In this document: in pieces, positions 8,401 to 16,121 of the stretch
How the letters are laid out: every line of letters begins with the position of its first letter
Position numbering within the stretch: the stretch's first letter is position 1
NCBI GenBank assembly: GCA_937915835.1
Contig: CALGHA010000073.1
Location: 1 to 21,804 of the forward strand
From: an uncultured Fretibacterium sp.
Lineage (GTDB): Bacteria > Synergistota > Synergistia > Synergistales > Aminobacteriaceae
Direction of reading: 5' to 3'
DNA: 21,804 nucleotides
Translations under genes and position numbers: made by a program
The notes under the pieces: model-generated
Told to the model about the DNA's origin: nothing
The model's database searches: none
Seen by the model: the letters and a program-made list of their open reading frames with translations, nothing else

Positions 8401-9516
8401 ACTTTGCCCAACGGATTGATCCTCGATGCTTCAACTGGAGAAATTCATGGTACACCTACAACAGAAGGATCATTTACTTTCACGATTAGGGCTTCAAATG
8501 CTTACGGCCAGTATGATAAAAAGTTCACTGTTAAAGTTGGCACAAAACCTACAGTTTCAACAAAGACACTCAAAGACGGAGTTGTCGGCACAAGTTACAG
8601 CGTAACGCTGAAATCAAAAGGTACAACGCCAATAACTTGGTCGAAATCTTCAGGCACAATTCCAAACGGTTTGACGCTGAATAAAACGACAGGGCAACTT
8701 TCAGGTACTCCGACTACTGAGGGAGTTTACACATTCAAAGTTAAGGCCAAAAATGATTTCGGAAGTGCTGCAAGAAGTTTAACGCTCACGATAGGGCTTA
8801 AGCCGACAATTTCAACAGGAGCAACTTTGAAGACCGGCACAAAGGGCACGAAGTATAGTGTTACTCTAAAGGCAAAAGGCACAACACCAATCACGTGGTC
8901 AAAGTCCTCTGGAACATTGCCAAGCGGAATAAAACTTAATGCCTCCACTGGGAAACTTTCGGGCACTCCCACAAAGACTGGTACATTCTCATTCAAGATT
9001 AAGGCGACAAATTCTTACGGGACACACACTAAGAGTTTCAAGCTCACAATAAAAGATGCTTCTGCGACTTCGAACCTCGCTGAAATTGAAGAGAAACTTG
9101 GGGAAGAAATTCAAAGCCAGGTTGATATTTCAGAAGGAATTCAAGATACTTTTTCAACGGGAATTACACAGGATGAAGCTAAGAACGTGAACGCTCCTCA
9201 TATTATCAAGTCCGGTGCTGAACTTTATGTAATCGACAACGACGGCGAACCTGCGACGGACATCGTAAAAATAGCAAGCGGGCAGGACTTATTGTTTGAA
9301 TTGGGCGCATGGTTTAATTCCGATGAGCTCGAAACTGAAACATCAGGTGCAAAAGTTTATGTGAACGATGAAGCTCTTGATGTAGAGATTTACGAGGACG
9401 GAACTTTTGTTCTTGACGGGTATGAAACCGGCGACAATCTCAAAGTTTACGTGAAAGCGTTTGATCCTTCTGGTGAAGAGCTGAAGACGAATGAAATTTA
9501 CATTGTAATCGAGTAA
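5428..9516 (+). CDS. Secreted C1 (papain-like) cysteine peptidase with EF-hand-like loop, 13-unit Cys-rich LRR array and four putative-Ig repeats
   Basis: This 1362-residue exported protease is a paralogue of the preceding gene. The signal peptide (1-22) ends VLAAE. The pro-segment shares the PVSPEFLKW-type motif with the paralogue (PLSPEFLIW there). The peptidase domain (about 94-350) has Gln112, Cys118 in GACWAFA, His286 in INHAVAIVGW and Asn318 in RNNWG, so the catalytic set is complete; the usual Ser after Asn is Asn here. The lectin-like domain (about 353-506) is followed by a segment absent from the paralogue: an EF-hand-like loop DKDNDGILSSEE beginning at residue 537, then 13 leucine-rich repeats (about 575-856). 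Four He_PIG repeats (869-1208) and an acidic C-terminal beta-rich domain complete it. There is no membrane anchor or CTERM signal, so it may be released or held non-covalently. The Asp-rich loop suggests Ca2+ binding. The gene ends at a bidirectional terminator. Substrate is unknown. Confidence 0.92.
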   Translation: MLKKLSVFLVLLALLSVPVLAAETEIPGPAPVSPEFLKWVNRQQQKNSTKGNNEENSEFEEYPTGAIPDIVDRSDLWKDPPRPRSSPDISILTLPAEYDLRTLNRLPAIRNQNPYGACWAFATFSSLESNFLTQGLGNEIDLAEMFTAFFVYGDKRPGKSFGLNHANKNILSQGGNSGQVTALTSRLGTVNEETLPYPTNKSSYDEPELLPEEYEKTNIRIKETYQLGVLSGDAMMNTVKDLIMNKGAVYIHYYSKSGAYQTPSNEETIYFNNETDEDGNHMPINHAVAIVGWDDNFSRENFPEAMRPEHDGVWIVRNNWGTWWGDEGYFFMSYEQYIDGVAMIIADVVDEPLKHYGYDDLGQTATWSYIKWGANIFKTDEDEILNSVGFYTIANNASYDIYVYDLGTDEPTSPTDGELLTQINSYSPYTGYHTEKITDEVTLKKGHYFSVVMNNYKGTAIEWEYGTSYPAVINSKESYYSTNSGSTWYDLGEKYSYNVCIKAFTTPKNNVPANDVKIDETNFPDAVFRGIVSQEFDKDNDGILSSEEIAKATELSVPYNGMIIDLTGIKFFTALTYLDCSYQTRLKNLDVSGCSNLKEIRCYGSGLITLDVSRCPNLQTLYCDNSHLNTLNVSGCSKLQTLDCSSNLLTELDLSDCSALVVFLCGYNHKLTVLDLSGHSYLESVQCYNNNKLISFDVSNCASLKTILCSYNPKLTSLNVNGCYSLQELNYKHTSLQTLDLSSCYDLLKLSCMYSQLISIDLSNCFYLTTLECDGNKLTTLDLSDCYSLQNLVCSNNKLAALDVSGLLEIKNINCKNNQLKTLNVSDCSSLYYLECSDNLLTVIDISDCPNCEVQCDEGVEIIRTKGTKPTITTSTTLKKATYNASYSVTLKADGTTPITWKISSGSLPDGLKLTKSSGKISGTPTKTGTFTFKIKATNSVGSSSKTFKITVGKKPTISTSSLAAGITGTAYSQKLTATGTGTITWSQVSGTLPNGLILDASTGEIHGTPTTEGSFTFTIRASNAYGQYDKKFTVKVGTKPTVSTKTLKDGVVGTSYSVTLKSKGTTPITWSKSSGTIPNGLTLNKTTGQLSGTPTTEGVYTFKVKAKNDFGSAARSLTLTIGLKPTISTGATLKTGTKGTKYSVTLKAKGTTPITWSKSSGTLPSGIKLNASTGKLSGTPTKTGTFSFKIKATNSYGTHTKSFKLTIKDASATSNLAEIEEKLGEEIQSQVDISEGIQDTFSTGITQDEAKNVNAPHIIKSGAELYVIDNDGEPATDIVKIASGQDLLFELGAWFNSDELETETSGAKVYVNDEALDVEIYEDGTFVLDGYETGDNLKVYVKAFDPSGEELKTNEIYIVIE
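7150..7995 (+). repeat. LRR array (13 units of about 22 residues) with two cysteines per unit
   Basis: Units follow LxxLxCxxNxLxxLDVSxCxx, so most carry one Cys in the LxC position and one in the LDVSxC position. Exceptions are unit 8 (LQELNY), the SGHSY turn and the SGLLEI turn, where one Cys is lost. The 846 bases over 13 units give about 21.7 residues per unit. The 180 bases at 7441..7620 contain 52 G or C (29%), well below the peptidase and Ig-repeat parts of the same gene. LRR arrays of this kind usually bind proteins. Confidence 0.88.
8032..9051 (+). repeat. Four tandem He_PIG (putative Ig) repeats in the second peptidase
   Basis: Four units of about 85 residues each begin KPTI/VST and contain TTPITWSxSSGxLPxGLxL and GxxSGTPTxxGxFTFKI. 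They are more alike than the repeats of the first peptidase. Units 3 and 4 are closest (TTPITWSKSSG in both), but their codons differ at many third positions, so the copies are not recent. Confidence 0.87.
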
Positions 9517-9561
9517 AAAATTATTCCCCTTGTCGTAAAAGGCAGGGGGAATTTTTTTTTT
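9515..9561. terminator. Bidirectional intrinsic terminator between convergent units
   Basis: ATTCCCCTTG (9523..9532) pairs with CAGGGGGAAT (9543..9552), ten pairs including one G-T. A run of T follows (9552..9561) for the + strand peptidase gene. On the - strand the same hairpin is followed by six T (complement of 9515..9520), serving the long operon whose last stop codon is at 9573..9575. One structure therefore closes both units. Confidence 0.9.
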
Positions 9562-9572
9562 GCATGAAAATT

Positions 9573-11387
9573 TTATTGCACTTCGTTTACCGTGATTGCA
9601 TTGACGATATTTTTATTATCAAGCTGTACGCTTAATCCGGTTTTTCCGCCCTCATTATAGCTCAAAGTTTTTCCCTTAGTGCTCGAAGGATAACCCATAA
9701 CTTGCTGTAAAGCCGTCTGAGTCATTCCCGTCTTAAGTCCGTTCTGTAATTCCCGGCTGGAGTTCGTGAGCTTGATACTCGTAATGTCATCGCCTTTGAA
9801 CGTAGCAGTAAGTCCCGACCATTCCGCGCTTGATGTCGTGCTTCGTCGTGGTGCTCCGAGTGACTCGAGAATTTCACTGCGATTGCCGCCGAAAGTCTTT
9901 AACAACGCGTTCGAATATCCTGATGGCAAGCCTGACCCCACAGGACGCAAATACTGTCCGTAAACCCAGCCTTCTTTGCCATTAGCGGTGATGTTGTACC
10001 AGATGCCTGTATTCTTGCCCGAAGTTACGTTGAACGTGTCAAGAATTTCAACGCGCGTATTAGCTTTGAGCTTGCCAAGACTTGCTGAATTAGTCGTATG
10101 ATCCGCACGGAAATTTACGCTGTTTCCCGTGATAATCCCAGTTTTAGGCTCTCTGTCAGGAATAAAATTAGGCAGCATGTTCTCAGCAACAGCAAGCCCG
10201 CCGGGTTCCGCAATAGGTATATCGGTATTTGAGCTCGACGAAGAATTATTGCTGTTCACAGGCGGCAAATTTTCTCTCGCTGTTACGACTTCAGGCTGAA
10301 CCATAGGAGGCAGATCTCCGGGCGGAAGTTTACGAAGTCCAAGAAGGAAGTATAAAGCTCCTCCAACAGCAGCAACAAGAAGCATTACGCTTAAGACTTT
10401 TCGTCCGGCTGAACGCTTGCGCTTTTTGGCCCTTCGTGTGTAAGGAGACTGCGAAAATTCCTGATACGAAGATGCCGCCTCATCATCAACAAACTGTCGC
10501 TTAATAGGACGCTTCGCCGCTCTAGGCTGATAATAATCGTCGTCGCGTCTGTCCCTAACTAATACCTTGCGGCTTGGGGCCGTCTGTACTCTGCTCATGT
10601 CATCACCATCATCATCATTAAAATTTGCGTTTTCTTGCGCTAATAATACTTCATCGTCATATCCGACCTCTTCGGGCTGAGAACTGGCAGGAGCAATAAG
10701 TTGTTGGTTAATCTCCATGTTCTCTTCGCTGTTGTTCAGGATTGGAGGCGTTAATTCAATATTGTCAGCAACGAAAAGTTTAGTCCCGCACGTCGGACAA
10801 AAATTAGTATCGCGTGAAACAATTTCCCCGCATGTCGGACATGATTTCGTCGTCCTGTGTCTCGTAACTCTTTGAGGCTCAACTATCGGCTGAATTTTTA
10901 TATCGTCGTCGTAATTGTTGAAGTTTACGTTGTTGACGGGGATGTTATCGACAATCGGCGGTTGAGGGTCAAAACTTTCTTCCCGTTCGTAAAATAAATC
11001 ATCGCTTGCCGGTGAATAAGGCTCGTCGCTTTCCTGTTCGTCGTCGTAATCGTAGGACATGTAATCCTGCTGTTTTGACCTGAGGAAGAAGCAGAATAAT
11101 CCCGTGAAGAAATATATTCCTCCGTACAGCCAAGTATCACGAGAAGTTGCACAAACTCCGGTTGCGATTAACAGGAATAAAGATCCCCATTTGTTCCGGT
11201 TGAAGGCAATAATCCCCCCGATTAAAGCGAACACGGCCGCCACAATCGGAAGGCTCGCAAGCATTGTTGATGGAATTCCAGGAAGAGCACCGCCGCTGAG
11301 TGAAATTGAACCAAACAGCATAAATACTCCGTGTATGATAGACGTGATCGATGCGCCCAAAGTCAACGCTAAAATTATCCAGTTCAT
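9573..11387 (-). CDS. Multi-pass membrane protein with cytoplasmic zinc ribbon, extracytoplasmic SH3b domain and BamE-like C-terminal domain
   Basis: This protein has about 604 residues and unknown function. Four hydrophobic segments fill residues 1-105. A long acidic, low-complexity stretch contains a zinc ribbon with Cys183, Cys186, Cys197 and Cys200 (two CPTCG knuckles). A basic patch (RRAKKRKRSAGRK) then precedes a fifth membrane span (about 331-350). After a Ser/Asn-rich linker come a bacterial SH3 domain (about 416-481; NSVNFRADHTTNSASLG, EGWVYGQYL) and a C-terminal region (about 489-604) whose LKTGMTQTALQQVMGYPSS run resembles BamE/SmpA-type folds. By the positive-inside rule the zinc ribbon is cytoplasmic and the SH3b domain faces the envelope. 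The GTG at 11405 overlaps the AAGGAG sequence, so it cannot use that site; the ATG at 11387 is preferred, although AAGGAG then lies 17 bases away. It is the last gene of the operon, 42 bases after tsaC. Domain calls are fair; the role is unknown. Confidence 0.8.
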   Translation of the reverse strand: MNWIILALTLGASITSIIHGVFMLFGSISLSGGALPGIPSTMLASLPIVAAVFALIGGIIAFNRNKWGSLFLLIATGVCATSRDTWLYGGIYFFTGLFCFFLRSKQQDYMSYDYDDEQESDEPYSPASDDLFYEREESFDPQPPIVDNIPVNNVNFNNYDDDIKIQPIVEPQRVTRHRTTKSCPTCGEIVSRDTNFCPTCGTKLFVADNIELTPPILNNSEENMEINQQLIAPASSQPEEVGYDDEVLLAQENANFNDDDGDDMSRVQTAPSRKVLVRDRRDDDYYQPRAAKRPIKRQFVDDEAASSYQEFSQSPYTRRAKKRKRSAGRKVLSVMLLVAAVGGALYFLLGLRKLPPGDLPPMVQPEVVTARENLPPVNSNNSSSSSNTDIPIAEPGGLAVAENMLPNFIPDREPKTGIITGNSVNFRADHTTNSASLGKLKANTRVEILDTFNVTSGKNTGIWYNITANGKEGWVYGQYLRPVGSGLPSGYSNALLKTFGGNRSEILESLGAPRRSTTSSAEWSGLTATFKGDDITSIKLTNSSRELQNGLKTGMTQTALQQVMGYPSSTKGKTLSYNEGGKTGLSVQLDNKNIVNAITVNEVQ

Positions 11388-11428
11388 TTTTTTCTTAACT
11401 TTCACTCCTTCAGAATAAAATTATGCCT

Positions 11429-11434
11429 ATTATA
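11429..11434 (-). promoter_or_regulatory. Possible internal -10 box before the last operon gene
   Basis: A perfect TATAAT on the - strand overlaps the tsaC stop codon. There is no recognisable -35 box 17 bases upstream and the element sits inside AT-rich sequence, so this may be chance. If real, it would allow the SH3b/zinc-ribbon gene to be expressed apart from the operon. Confidence 0.2.
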
Positions 11435-12407
11435 CAAAATCGCCGGCCGCTCGTAATATTCTATCGCGTAATCCTTCGCTTATTCCCGAATTTTCTTCAG
11501 GCCACTCAACGAAGATACACGCAAGATTTTCATGCTCGAACTTGCGAAATCCCGAGAACAAGCCGTGAGCATAATTAGCAATGTCATCAAATATAATTCT
11601 CTCAGCAAAATTTTCATTCTCAAGATTACTCAACCCCATAAATCCGGAATTAGCAGGAATGTTTATATCTTTATCTCTTCGCAGAATTTTCACGGGAATT
11701 GACGGCGAATAATGCTTGTAGCGTGTTCCTGGTGAACGTTTCTTGCTCGTGTTATCCGGGACTTGCAATTTCATGTTTACAGCTTCCTCGATGATTTCAC
11801 GCGACATTCCTCCGGGCCTGAGCATTAAGATTTTCTCGGGATTACTCAAATCAATTACGGTGCTCTCAATTCCAACTTCCGTATTTCCTCCATCAAGAAT
11901 AAAATCAATCCGGCCGTTCATGTCCTGATAAACGCTTTGTGAATCCGTCGGGCTTGGTCGTCCGCTTAAATTCGCGCTTGGTGCAGCTATGGGAATATTC
12001 GCGGCTTCGATTAAGGCCAATGCAACGGGATTATCGGGCATTCTTACGGCGGCAGTCTCAAGTCCTCCGCGTGTTCGTAACGGGATAATTTCTCTCGCTG
12101 GCAATACGAACGTCAACGGTCCAGGCCAGAAAATTTTTGCGAGTTTTCTAGCAATATCATTCATGAACACGAGACTTTCAGCTTGAGCCATATTATAAAC
12201 ATGCAGAATTAACGGGTTATCCGAAGGACGGCCTTTAGCTTCATAAATTTTCCTGACAGCTTCGGAGTTCAACGCGTCAGCTCCCAAACCGTAAACCGTC
12301 TCAGTCGGAAAAGCAACAAGACCTCCAGAACGTAAAATTTCGGCGGCTCGTGAGATTATAGCTTTGTCCGGGTTCCATTTGTTAATTTTCGCTGTGATTG
12401 TCATCAT
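11430..12407 (-). CDS. tsaC: L-threonylcarbamoyladenylate synthase, two-domain Sua5/YwlC type
   Basis: This cytoplasmic enzyme condenses threonine, bicarbonate and ATP into threonylcarbamoyl-AMP, the donor for t6A37 of ANN-reading tRNAs. The YrdC-like domain shows GLVAFPTETVYGLGADA, KGRPSDNPL, APSANLSGRPSPT, STVIDLS and LRPGGMS. The SPGTRYKHYSP linker leads to a C-terminal Sua5 domain ending GLRDRILRAA, so this is the long form of about 325 residues. The frame continues to 12482, but those 25 residues overlap tgt and do not match the family. The ATG pair at 12407/12404 places the start just before the domain and gives a 26-base overlap with the end of tgt. No strong ribosome site is visible there, so translational coupling to tgt is likely. 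The partner genes tsaB, tsaD and tsaE are not in the window. Confidence 0.93.
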   Translation of the reverse strand: MMTITAKINKWNPDKAIISRAAEILRSGGLVAFPTETVYGLGADALNSEAVRKIYEAKGRPSDNPLILHVYNMAQAESLVFMNDIARKLAKIFWPGPLTFVLPAREIIPLRTRGGLETAAVRMPDNPVALALIEAANIPIAAPSANLSGRPSPTDSQSVYQDMNGRIDFILDGGNTEVGIESTVIDLSNPEKILMLRPGGMSREIIEEAVNMKLQVPDNTSKKRSPGTRYKHYSPSIPVKILRRDKDINIPANSGFMGLSNLENENFAERIIFDDIANYAHGLFSGFRKFEHENLACIFVEWPEENSGISEGLRDRILRAAGDFV

Positions 12408-13524
12408 GAAATTTTGCTGTGAAACTTTCGAGAAACTCCGGGAATTGGCCGTTGATAATAGCCTCGCGTGCTTGTTCAGCAATTCTTATTGTGAAGCGTA
12501 AATTATGCCATGAGAATAATCTTGCTCCCAGAATTTCGCCGGTCATCGCTAAATGCCGTAAATATGCTCGTGTGAAATTTCTGCAGGCGTAACAGTCGCA
12601 TTCGTCATCCATCGGGGAAAAATCATGCGCGTAATTTTTCCCTCTCATGTTTAATCTTCCGGACGAGACAAAAACTGTAGCGTTCCTTCCGTTTCGTGTC
12701 GGCAAAACGCAGTCGAACATGTCAACTCCGCGCGCAATTCCCTCAACGATATTCAACGGGTAACCAACGCCCATTAAGTAACGCGGCTTCTCACGAGGCA
12801 TAATATTTTTCAGGACATCGAGAATTTTATACATCTCGGCATGACTTTCACCGACGGATAAACCTCCAATCGCGTAACCTGGAAAATCCATGCTCGTAAT
12901 CTCTTCCGCGCTTCGTCTCCGTAAATCCTCGTAAACTGAACCTTGAACGATACCGAATAAGGCTTGCTTGTCCGGATTATTATTGCTTATGAAAAATTCT
13001 CGTGAACGTTTCGCCCATAAAGTTGTTCGTCTGACGGCATCTTCAGCTTTCTCATGACTTGCAGGAAATTCACAGCATTGATCAAAGCACATAGCTATGT
13101 CCGAGCCTAAAACTTTTTGCATATTCATTGACCATTCAGGCGACATTATCAACTGCGAACCGTCGATATGAGAGCGGCATAAAACGTTTTCGTCCGTAAT
13201 CTTCTGCAATCTTGCGAGCGAGAATACCTGAAAGCCTCCCGAATCCGTGAGAATTGGCCGGTTCCAGTTCATGAAGCTGTGAAGTCCTCCAGCCTCAGAG
13301 ATAATCTCAGCTCCAGGACGCAAATATAAATGATAAGTGTTGCCAAGAATAATTTGCGAGTGTATCTCCTCAAGCTCACGAGGTGACATTGCTTTTACAG
13401 TCGCTAATGTTCCGACGGGCATAAACACAGGCGTGTGAATAACTCCGTGAGGCGTGATAAATTCTCCAGCACGAGCACCTGTAACCGGACATTCCGCGAT
13501 AATTCTGAACTCAAACATTTTCAC
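12382..13524 (-). CDS. tgt: tRNA-guanine(34) transglycosylase
   Basis: This enzyme exchanges guanine at position 34 of GUN-anticodon tRNAs (Asp, Asn, His, Tyr) for the queuine precursor preQ1. Recognisable landmarks over 380 residues are TPVFMPVGTLATVK, the active-site Asp94 in TDSGGFQVFS, GIVQGS (191-196), GGLSVGES (220-227), the nucleophile region GVDMFDCVLPTRNGR (266-280), and the zinc site in CDCYACRNFTRAYLRHL. Length is normal for bacterial Tgt. It starts directly after the tatD stop (no gap) and overlaps tsaC by 26 bases. No queuosine biosynthesis gene (queA, queC-F) lies nearby. ATG at 13524 is taken; an ATG two codons further in is an alternative. Confidence 0.97.
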   Translation of the reverse strand: MKMFEFRIIAECPVTGARAGEFITPHGVIHTPVFMPVGTLATVKAMSPRELEEIHSQIILGNTYHLYLRPGAEIISEAGGLHSFMNWNRPILTDSGGFQVFSLARLQKITDENVLCRSHIDGSQLIMSPEWSMNMQKVLGSDIAMCFDQCCEFPASHEKAEDAVRRTTLWAKRSREFFISNNNPDKQALFGIVQGSVYEDLRRRSAEEITSMDFPGYAIGGLSVGESHAEMYKILDVLKNIMPREKPRYLMGVGYPLNIVEGIARGVDMFDCVLPTRNGRNATVFVSSGRLNMRGKNYAHDFSPMDDECDCYACRNFTRAYLRHLAMTGEILGARLFSWHNLRFTIRIAEQAREAIINGQFPEFLESFTAKFHDDNHSEN

Positions 13525-14295
13525 TTATTCCCACTCGAAGAAATTTTTTGCGTTAATTTCAACCTGTGAGGCTAACTCGTCAAGCATAATATTCCGTTCT
13601 CTTGCGACGGCCTCATAAACATATTTCACGTTCGCAGGCTCATTCTTTTTCCCTCGAAATGGAACAGGCGACATGTAAGGGCTATCAGTCTCGATTAATA
13701 TTCTGTCAACGGGAATTTTTTTCACGACCTCGCGCAATTCCTCAGACGCTTTACCCGTCCACGTAACAGCTCCGCCGAATGCACATAAACTTTTCATTCC
13801 TAAGACTTCGTTCAAGTATTCAAGTCCTCCGCTGTAACAGTGAAACAACATCTTCAAGCCTCGATGAGCCGTGAGAATTTCCATAGCGTCATTCATTGCT
13901 TCACGAATATGCAAGATTACGGGCATGTTGTTATCCTCAGCAAATTTTAACTGGAGCTCGAATAACTTTTTCTGAACGTCTCGCGGTGAATGATCATAAT
14001 GATAATCAAGCCCAATTTCCCCGACTGCAACAACCCGCTTATCATGGAGCATATTTGCGAACTCGTCAGGAATTTTCTCATAACGTTTTGCCTCATGCGG
14101 ATGAATTCCAATTGAAGCGTAAAGTCCCGACGAAGCGAAGTCATAAGCCATTCCGGCAGCCTCGCAAGAATCCTCGTAATCACAGCCGACATTCAGCATT
14201 TTTCCAACTCCAGCATCATGTGCCCGCGTGATTACTCCTCGTGCGTCTAATCTAAGTTCTTCTGAATTAATATGACAATGTGAATCTATTAGCAT
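13525..14295 (-). CDS. tatD: TatD-family metal-dependent deoxyribonuclease
   Basis: This 256-residue metal-dependent hydrolase has the TIM-barrel amidohydrolase fold of TatD/YcfH/YabD nucleases, which act as 3'-5' DNA/RNA exonucleases or D-aminoacyl-tRNA hydrolase-like enzymes. The metal and catalytic residues are all visible: His6 and His8 in DSHCHI, Glu93 in GEIGLDYHY, His129 in VILHIREA, His152 in FHCYSGG and Asp204 in ETDSPY. The ATG overlaps the ribF stop by seven bases (ATGCTAA), and tgt follows without a gap. Exact substrate is unclear for this family. Confidence 0.94.
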   Translation of the reverse strand: MLIDSHCHINSEELRLDARGVITRAHDAGVGKMLNVGCDYEDSCEAAGMAYDFASSGLYASIGIHPHEAKRYEKIPDEFANMLHDKRVVAVGEIGLDYHYDHSPRDVQKKLFELQLKFAEDNNMPVILHIREAMNDAMEILTAHRGLKMLFHCYSGGLEYLNEVLGMKSLCAFGGAVTWTGKASEELREVVKKIPVDRILIETDSPYMSPVPFRGKKNEPANVKYVYEAVARERNIMLDELASQVEINAKNFFEWE

Positions 14296-15236
14296 GATTT
14301 TATGATTTCAGGTATTAAGTTTCCTTCTGATGAATAAATTTCTCGTAAATCCTGTAAAAATTTCTCTGATACTGCCTCATTATAAATTTTTCTGCAAGTG
14401 TTTATATCACGTTCAATCTGTCTCATCAGCTCCGATTTATCCGCGAAAGTCTTAATCTCCCTAATTCTCCCAAGAAACACAACGAGTAATTCATCACCGT
14501 ACAAATTCCCGTTGAAATCCAGAATATGAACTTCGGCGCGTGTCTCGTTAATGTCGTGAAACGTCGGATTATTGCCGATTGAGAGTGCTCCACAGTGCCA
14601 TTCATGATTTATGAGCAAAGCTGTTGAGTAAACTCCGTAAGCTGGGATTATTCGTGAGCCCGATAAATTCAAATTAGCTGTGGGAAAATTCATAGTTCTT
14701 CCGCGTTCACAGCCGTGAATTACGTCGCTTATCATGAACCAGTTATAGCCTAAAATTTCGCTTGCTCCGATAACGTCTCCTGAAGCTATTTTTTTTCGTG
14801 CGTTTGAGCTGGAATAAATATTTTTCTCGTATAAGTCAGCTATGAAAACTTTATTTATCCCGTCGAGCCTGGCCAATTTTCCAAGATATTCCGCGCTTCC
14901 TGAACGATTACAGCCGAAGTGAAAATCACTGCCCATAACTAAACCGTCAACGTTAAATTTCTCACGCAATAATCCCCAGAATTTCTCCGGTGATAAATTT
15001 CTTAATGCTTCATTGAACTCTAACACGAACATTTTCGGGATGCCTAAAAATTTTCTGACTAGCTCGCGTTCCTTGAGTGTGAACAAAGAATGCTTGAGAT
15101 TATGCAGATATTCCGAAGGGTGCGGATAAAACGTAACAACTCCCCAGTCGTTATTAACCGCGTTTTTTCGGCAAATTTCGAGAAGCTCAGCATGTCCCTT
15201 GTGAAAACCGTCAAATGATCCGATTGTGATTAACAT
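14289..15236 (-). CDS. ribF: Bifunctional riboflavin kinase / FAD synthetase
   Basis: RibF converts riboflavin to FMN and then FAD in the cytoplasm. The N-terminal nucleotidyltransferase domain has GSFDGFHKGH (6-15), TFYPHPSEYL and GSDFHFG. The usual SSTxIR motif appears here as SSSNARKKI, a mild deviation. The C-terminal kinase domain has GCERGRTMNFPTANL, PAYGVYST, IGNNPTFH and the ETRAEVHILDFNGNLYG block with the catalytic Glu. Length (315 residues) is normal. The start is six bases after the truB stop. Pairing with truB at the end of an infB operon is common in bacteria, though the usual downstream rpsO is absent here. Confidence 0.96.
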   Translation of the reverse strand: MLITIGSFDGFHKGHAELLEICRKNAVNNDWGVVTFYPHPSEYLHNLKHSLFTLKERELVRKFLGIPKMFVLEFNEALRNLSPEKFWGLLREKFNVDGLVMGSDFHFGCNRSGSAEYLGKLARLDGINKVFIADLYEKNIYSSSNARKKIASGDVIGASEILGYNWFMISDVIHGCERGRTMNFPTANLNLSGSRIIPAYGVYSTALLINHEWHCGALSIGNNPTFHDINETRAEVHILDFNGNLYGDELLVVFLGRIREIKTFADKSELMRQIERDINTCRKIYNEAVSEKFLQDLREIYSSEGNLIPEIIKSC

Positions 15237-15242
15237 GATTAA

Positions 15243-16121
15243 TTATTTTGGCACAATTACAAGAGGCTTGATGTAGTCATAACCCGCGTAAGTTCCGAAG
15301 CCTAAAAAGTTATCGCCCTCGACGCAGATTAAATCCCTCAGGTCAGCAATTCCGCGTGAAACTCTCAGAGCCTGGCGCAAAAGAATGCTCAATCCGTTTG
15401 TGAAACTCTTAGCGTCTTTTTCCGAGACATAAATACGCGTGAAATTCTTTGCAAGCTCACTTAGCGATAAAGTTTTATATTCTTCGTCGTCGGGGGAATT
15501 TGCATCTTTCAACGTAAATTTGCCGATTGAAACCCTTTCGAGTTCCTTAACGTAAGCTCCTGCTCCTGAGATTTTCCCTAAGTCTCGTGCTAAACTCCTG
15601 ATATACGTTCCTCGTCCGCAGGATATTTCAAGTTCAAGCGTTCCAGTCTCAAAATTAAACGGTGAGAGAATATTTATCTTTCTAAAGAAGACCGGACGTG
15701 ATTTAATCTCGATTTCCTGACCAGATCGGGCCAATTCATGAGCAGGTTTACCGTCAATTTTCACTGCCGAAATAGCTGGAGGACTTTGAAGCCGCCATCC
15801 CGAAAACGAGAATAAAGCATCGTTCAAAGCCCTCACGTCGAAATTTGCAAATCCCTTCTCATTCACGACATTTCCCGAATAATCGCACGTGTCAGTCTCA
15901 GCTCCAAACTGAATTACAGCGCGATAAACTTTCGGCAATGACATTACGAACTCGCAAAATCTCGTAGCATTCCCGACAAGCAAAACGAGAAGCCCCGAAG
16001 CTGTGCTGTCAAGAGTTCCTGCATGACCAACTTTGAGACCGCCGAAATTCTTACGGGCAATCGCGACGCATTTAGTGCTTCGATAATCAACGGGCTTATT
16101 TATCAGCACAAAAGAGTTCAT
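15243..16121 (-). CDS. truB: tRNA pseudouridine(55) synthase
   Basis: TruB isomerises U55 in the T-loop of nearly all tRNAs and can act as a tRNA folding chaperone. The nucleophile Asp38 lies in VGHAGTLDSTASGLL. Also present are the KVYRA segment, TDTCDYSGN, PPAISAVKIDGKPAHELARSG and the RGTYIRSLARDLG motif. The N-terminal LINKPVDYRS replaces the more usual KPxGxTS. A PUA-like C-terminal region completes 292 residues. The ATG lies within the end of nrnA (26-base overlap) with only a weak GAAGA site, suggesting coupled translation. Confidence 0.96.
   Translation of the reverse strand: MNSFVLINKPVDYRSTKCVAIARKNFGGLKVGHAGTLDSTASGLLVLLVGNATRFCEFVMSLPKVYRAVIQFGAETDTCDYSGNVVNEKGFANFDVRALNDALFSFSGWRLQSPPAISAVKIDGKPAHELARSGQEIEIKSRPVFFRKINILSPFNFETGTLELEISCGRGTYIRSLARDLGKISGAGAYVKELERVSIGKFTLKDANSPDDEEYKTLSLSELAKNFTRIYVSEKDAKSFTNGLSILLRQALRVSRGIADLRDLICVEGDNFLGFGTYAGYDYIKPLVIVPK

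Noticed and set aside
8085..8996. Two similar open frames on the - strand inside the Ig-repeat region of the second peptidase
   Set aside because: They resemble each other only because the sense strand is repetitive (He_PIG repeats); neither has start signals of its own.
12408..12482. 25-residue N-terminal extension of tsaC
   Set aside because: The extra residues are encoded within tgt and lie before the start of the YrdC fold; the ATG pair at 12407/12404 fits the family.
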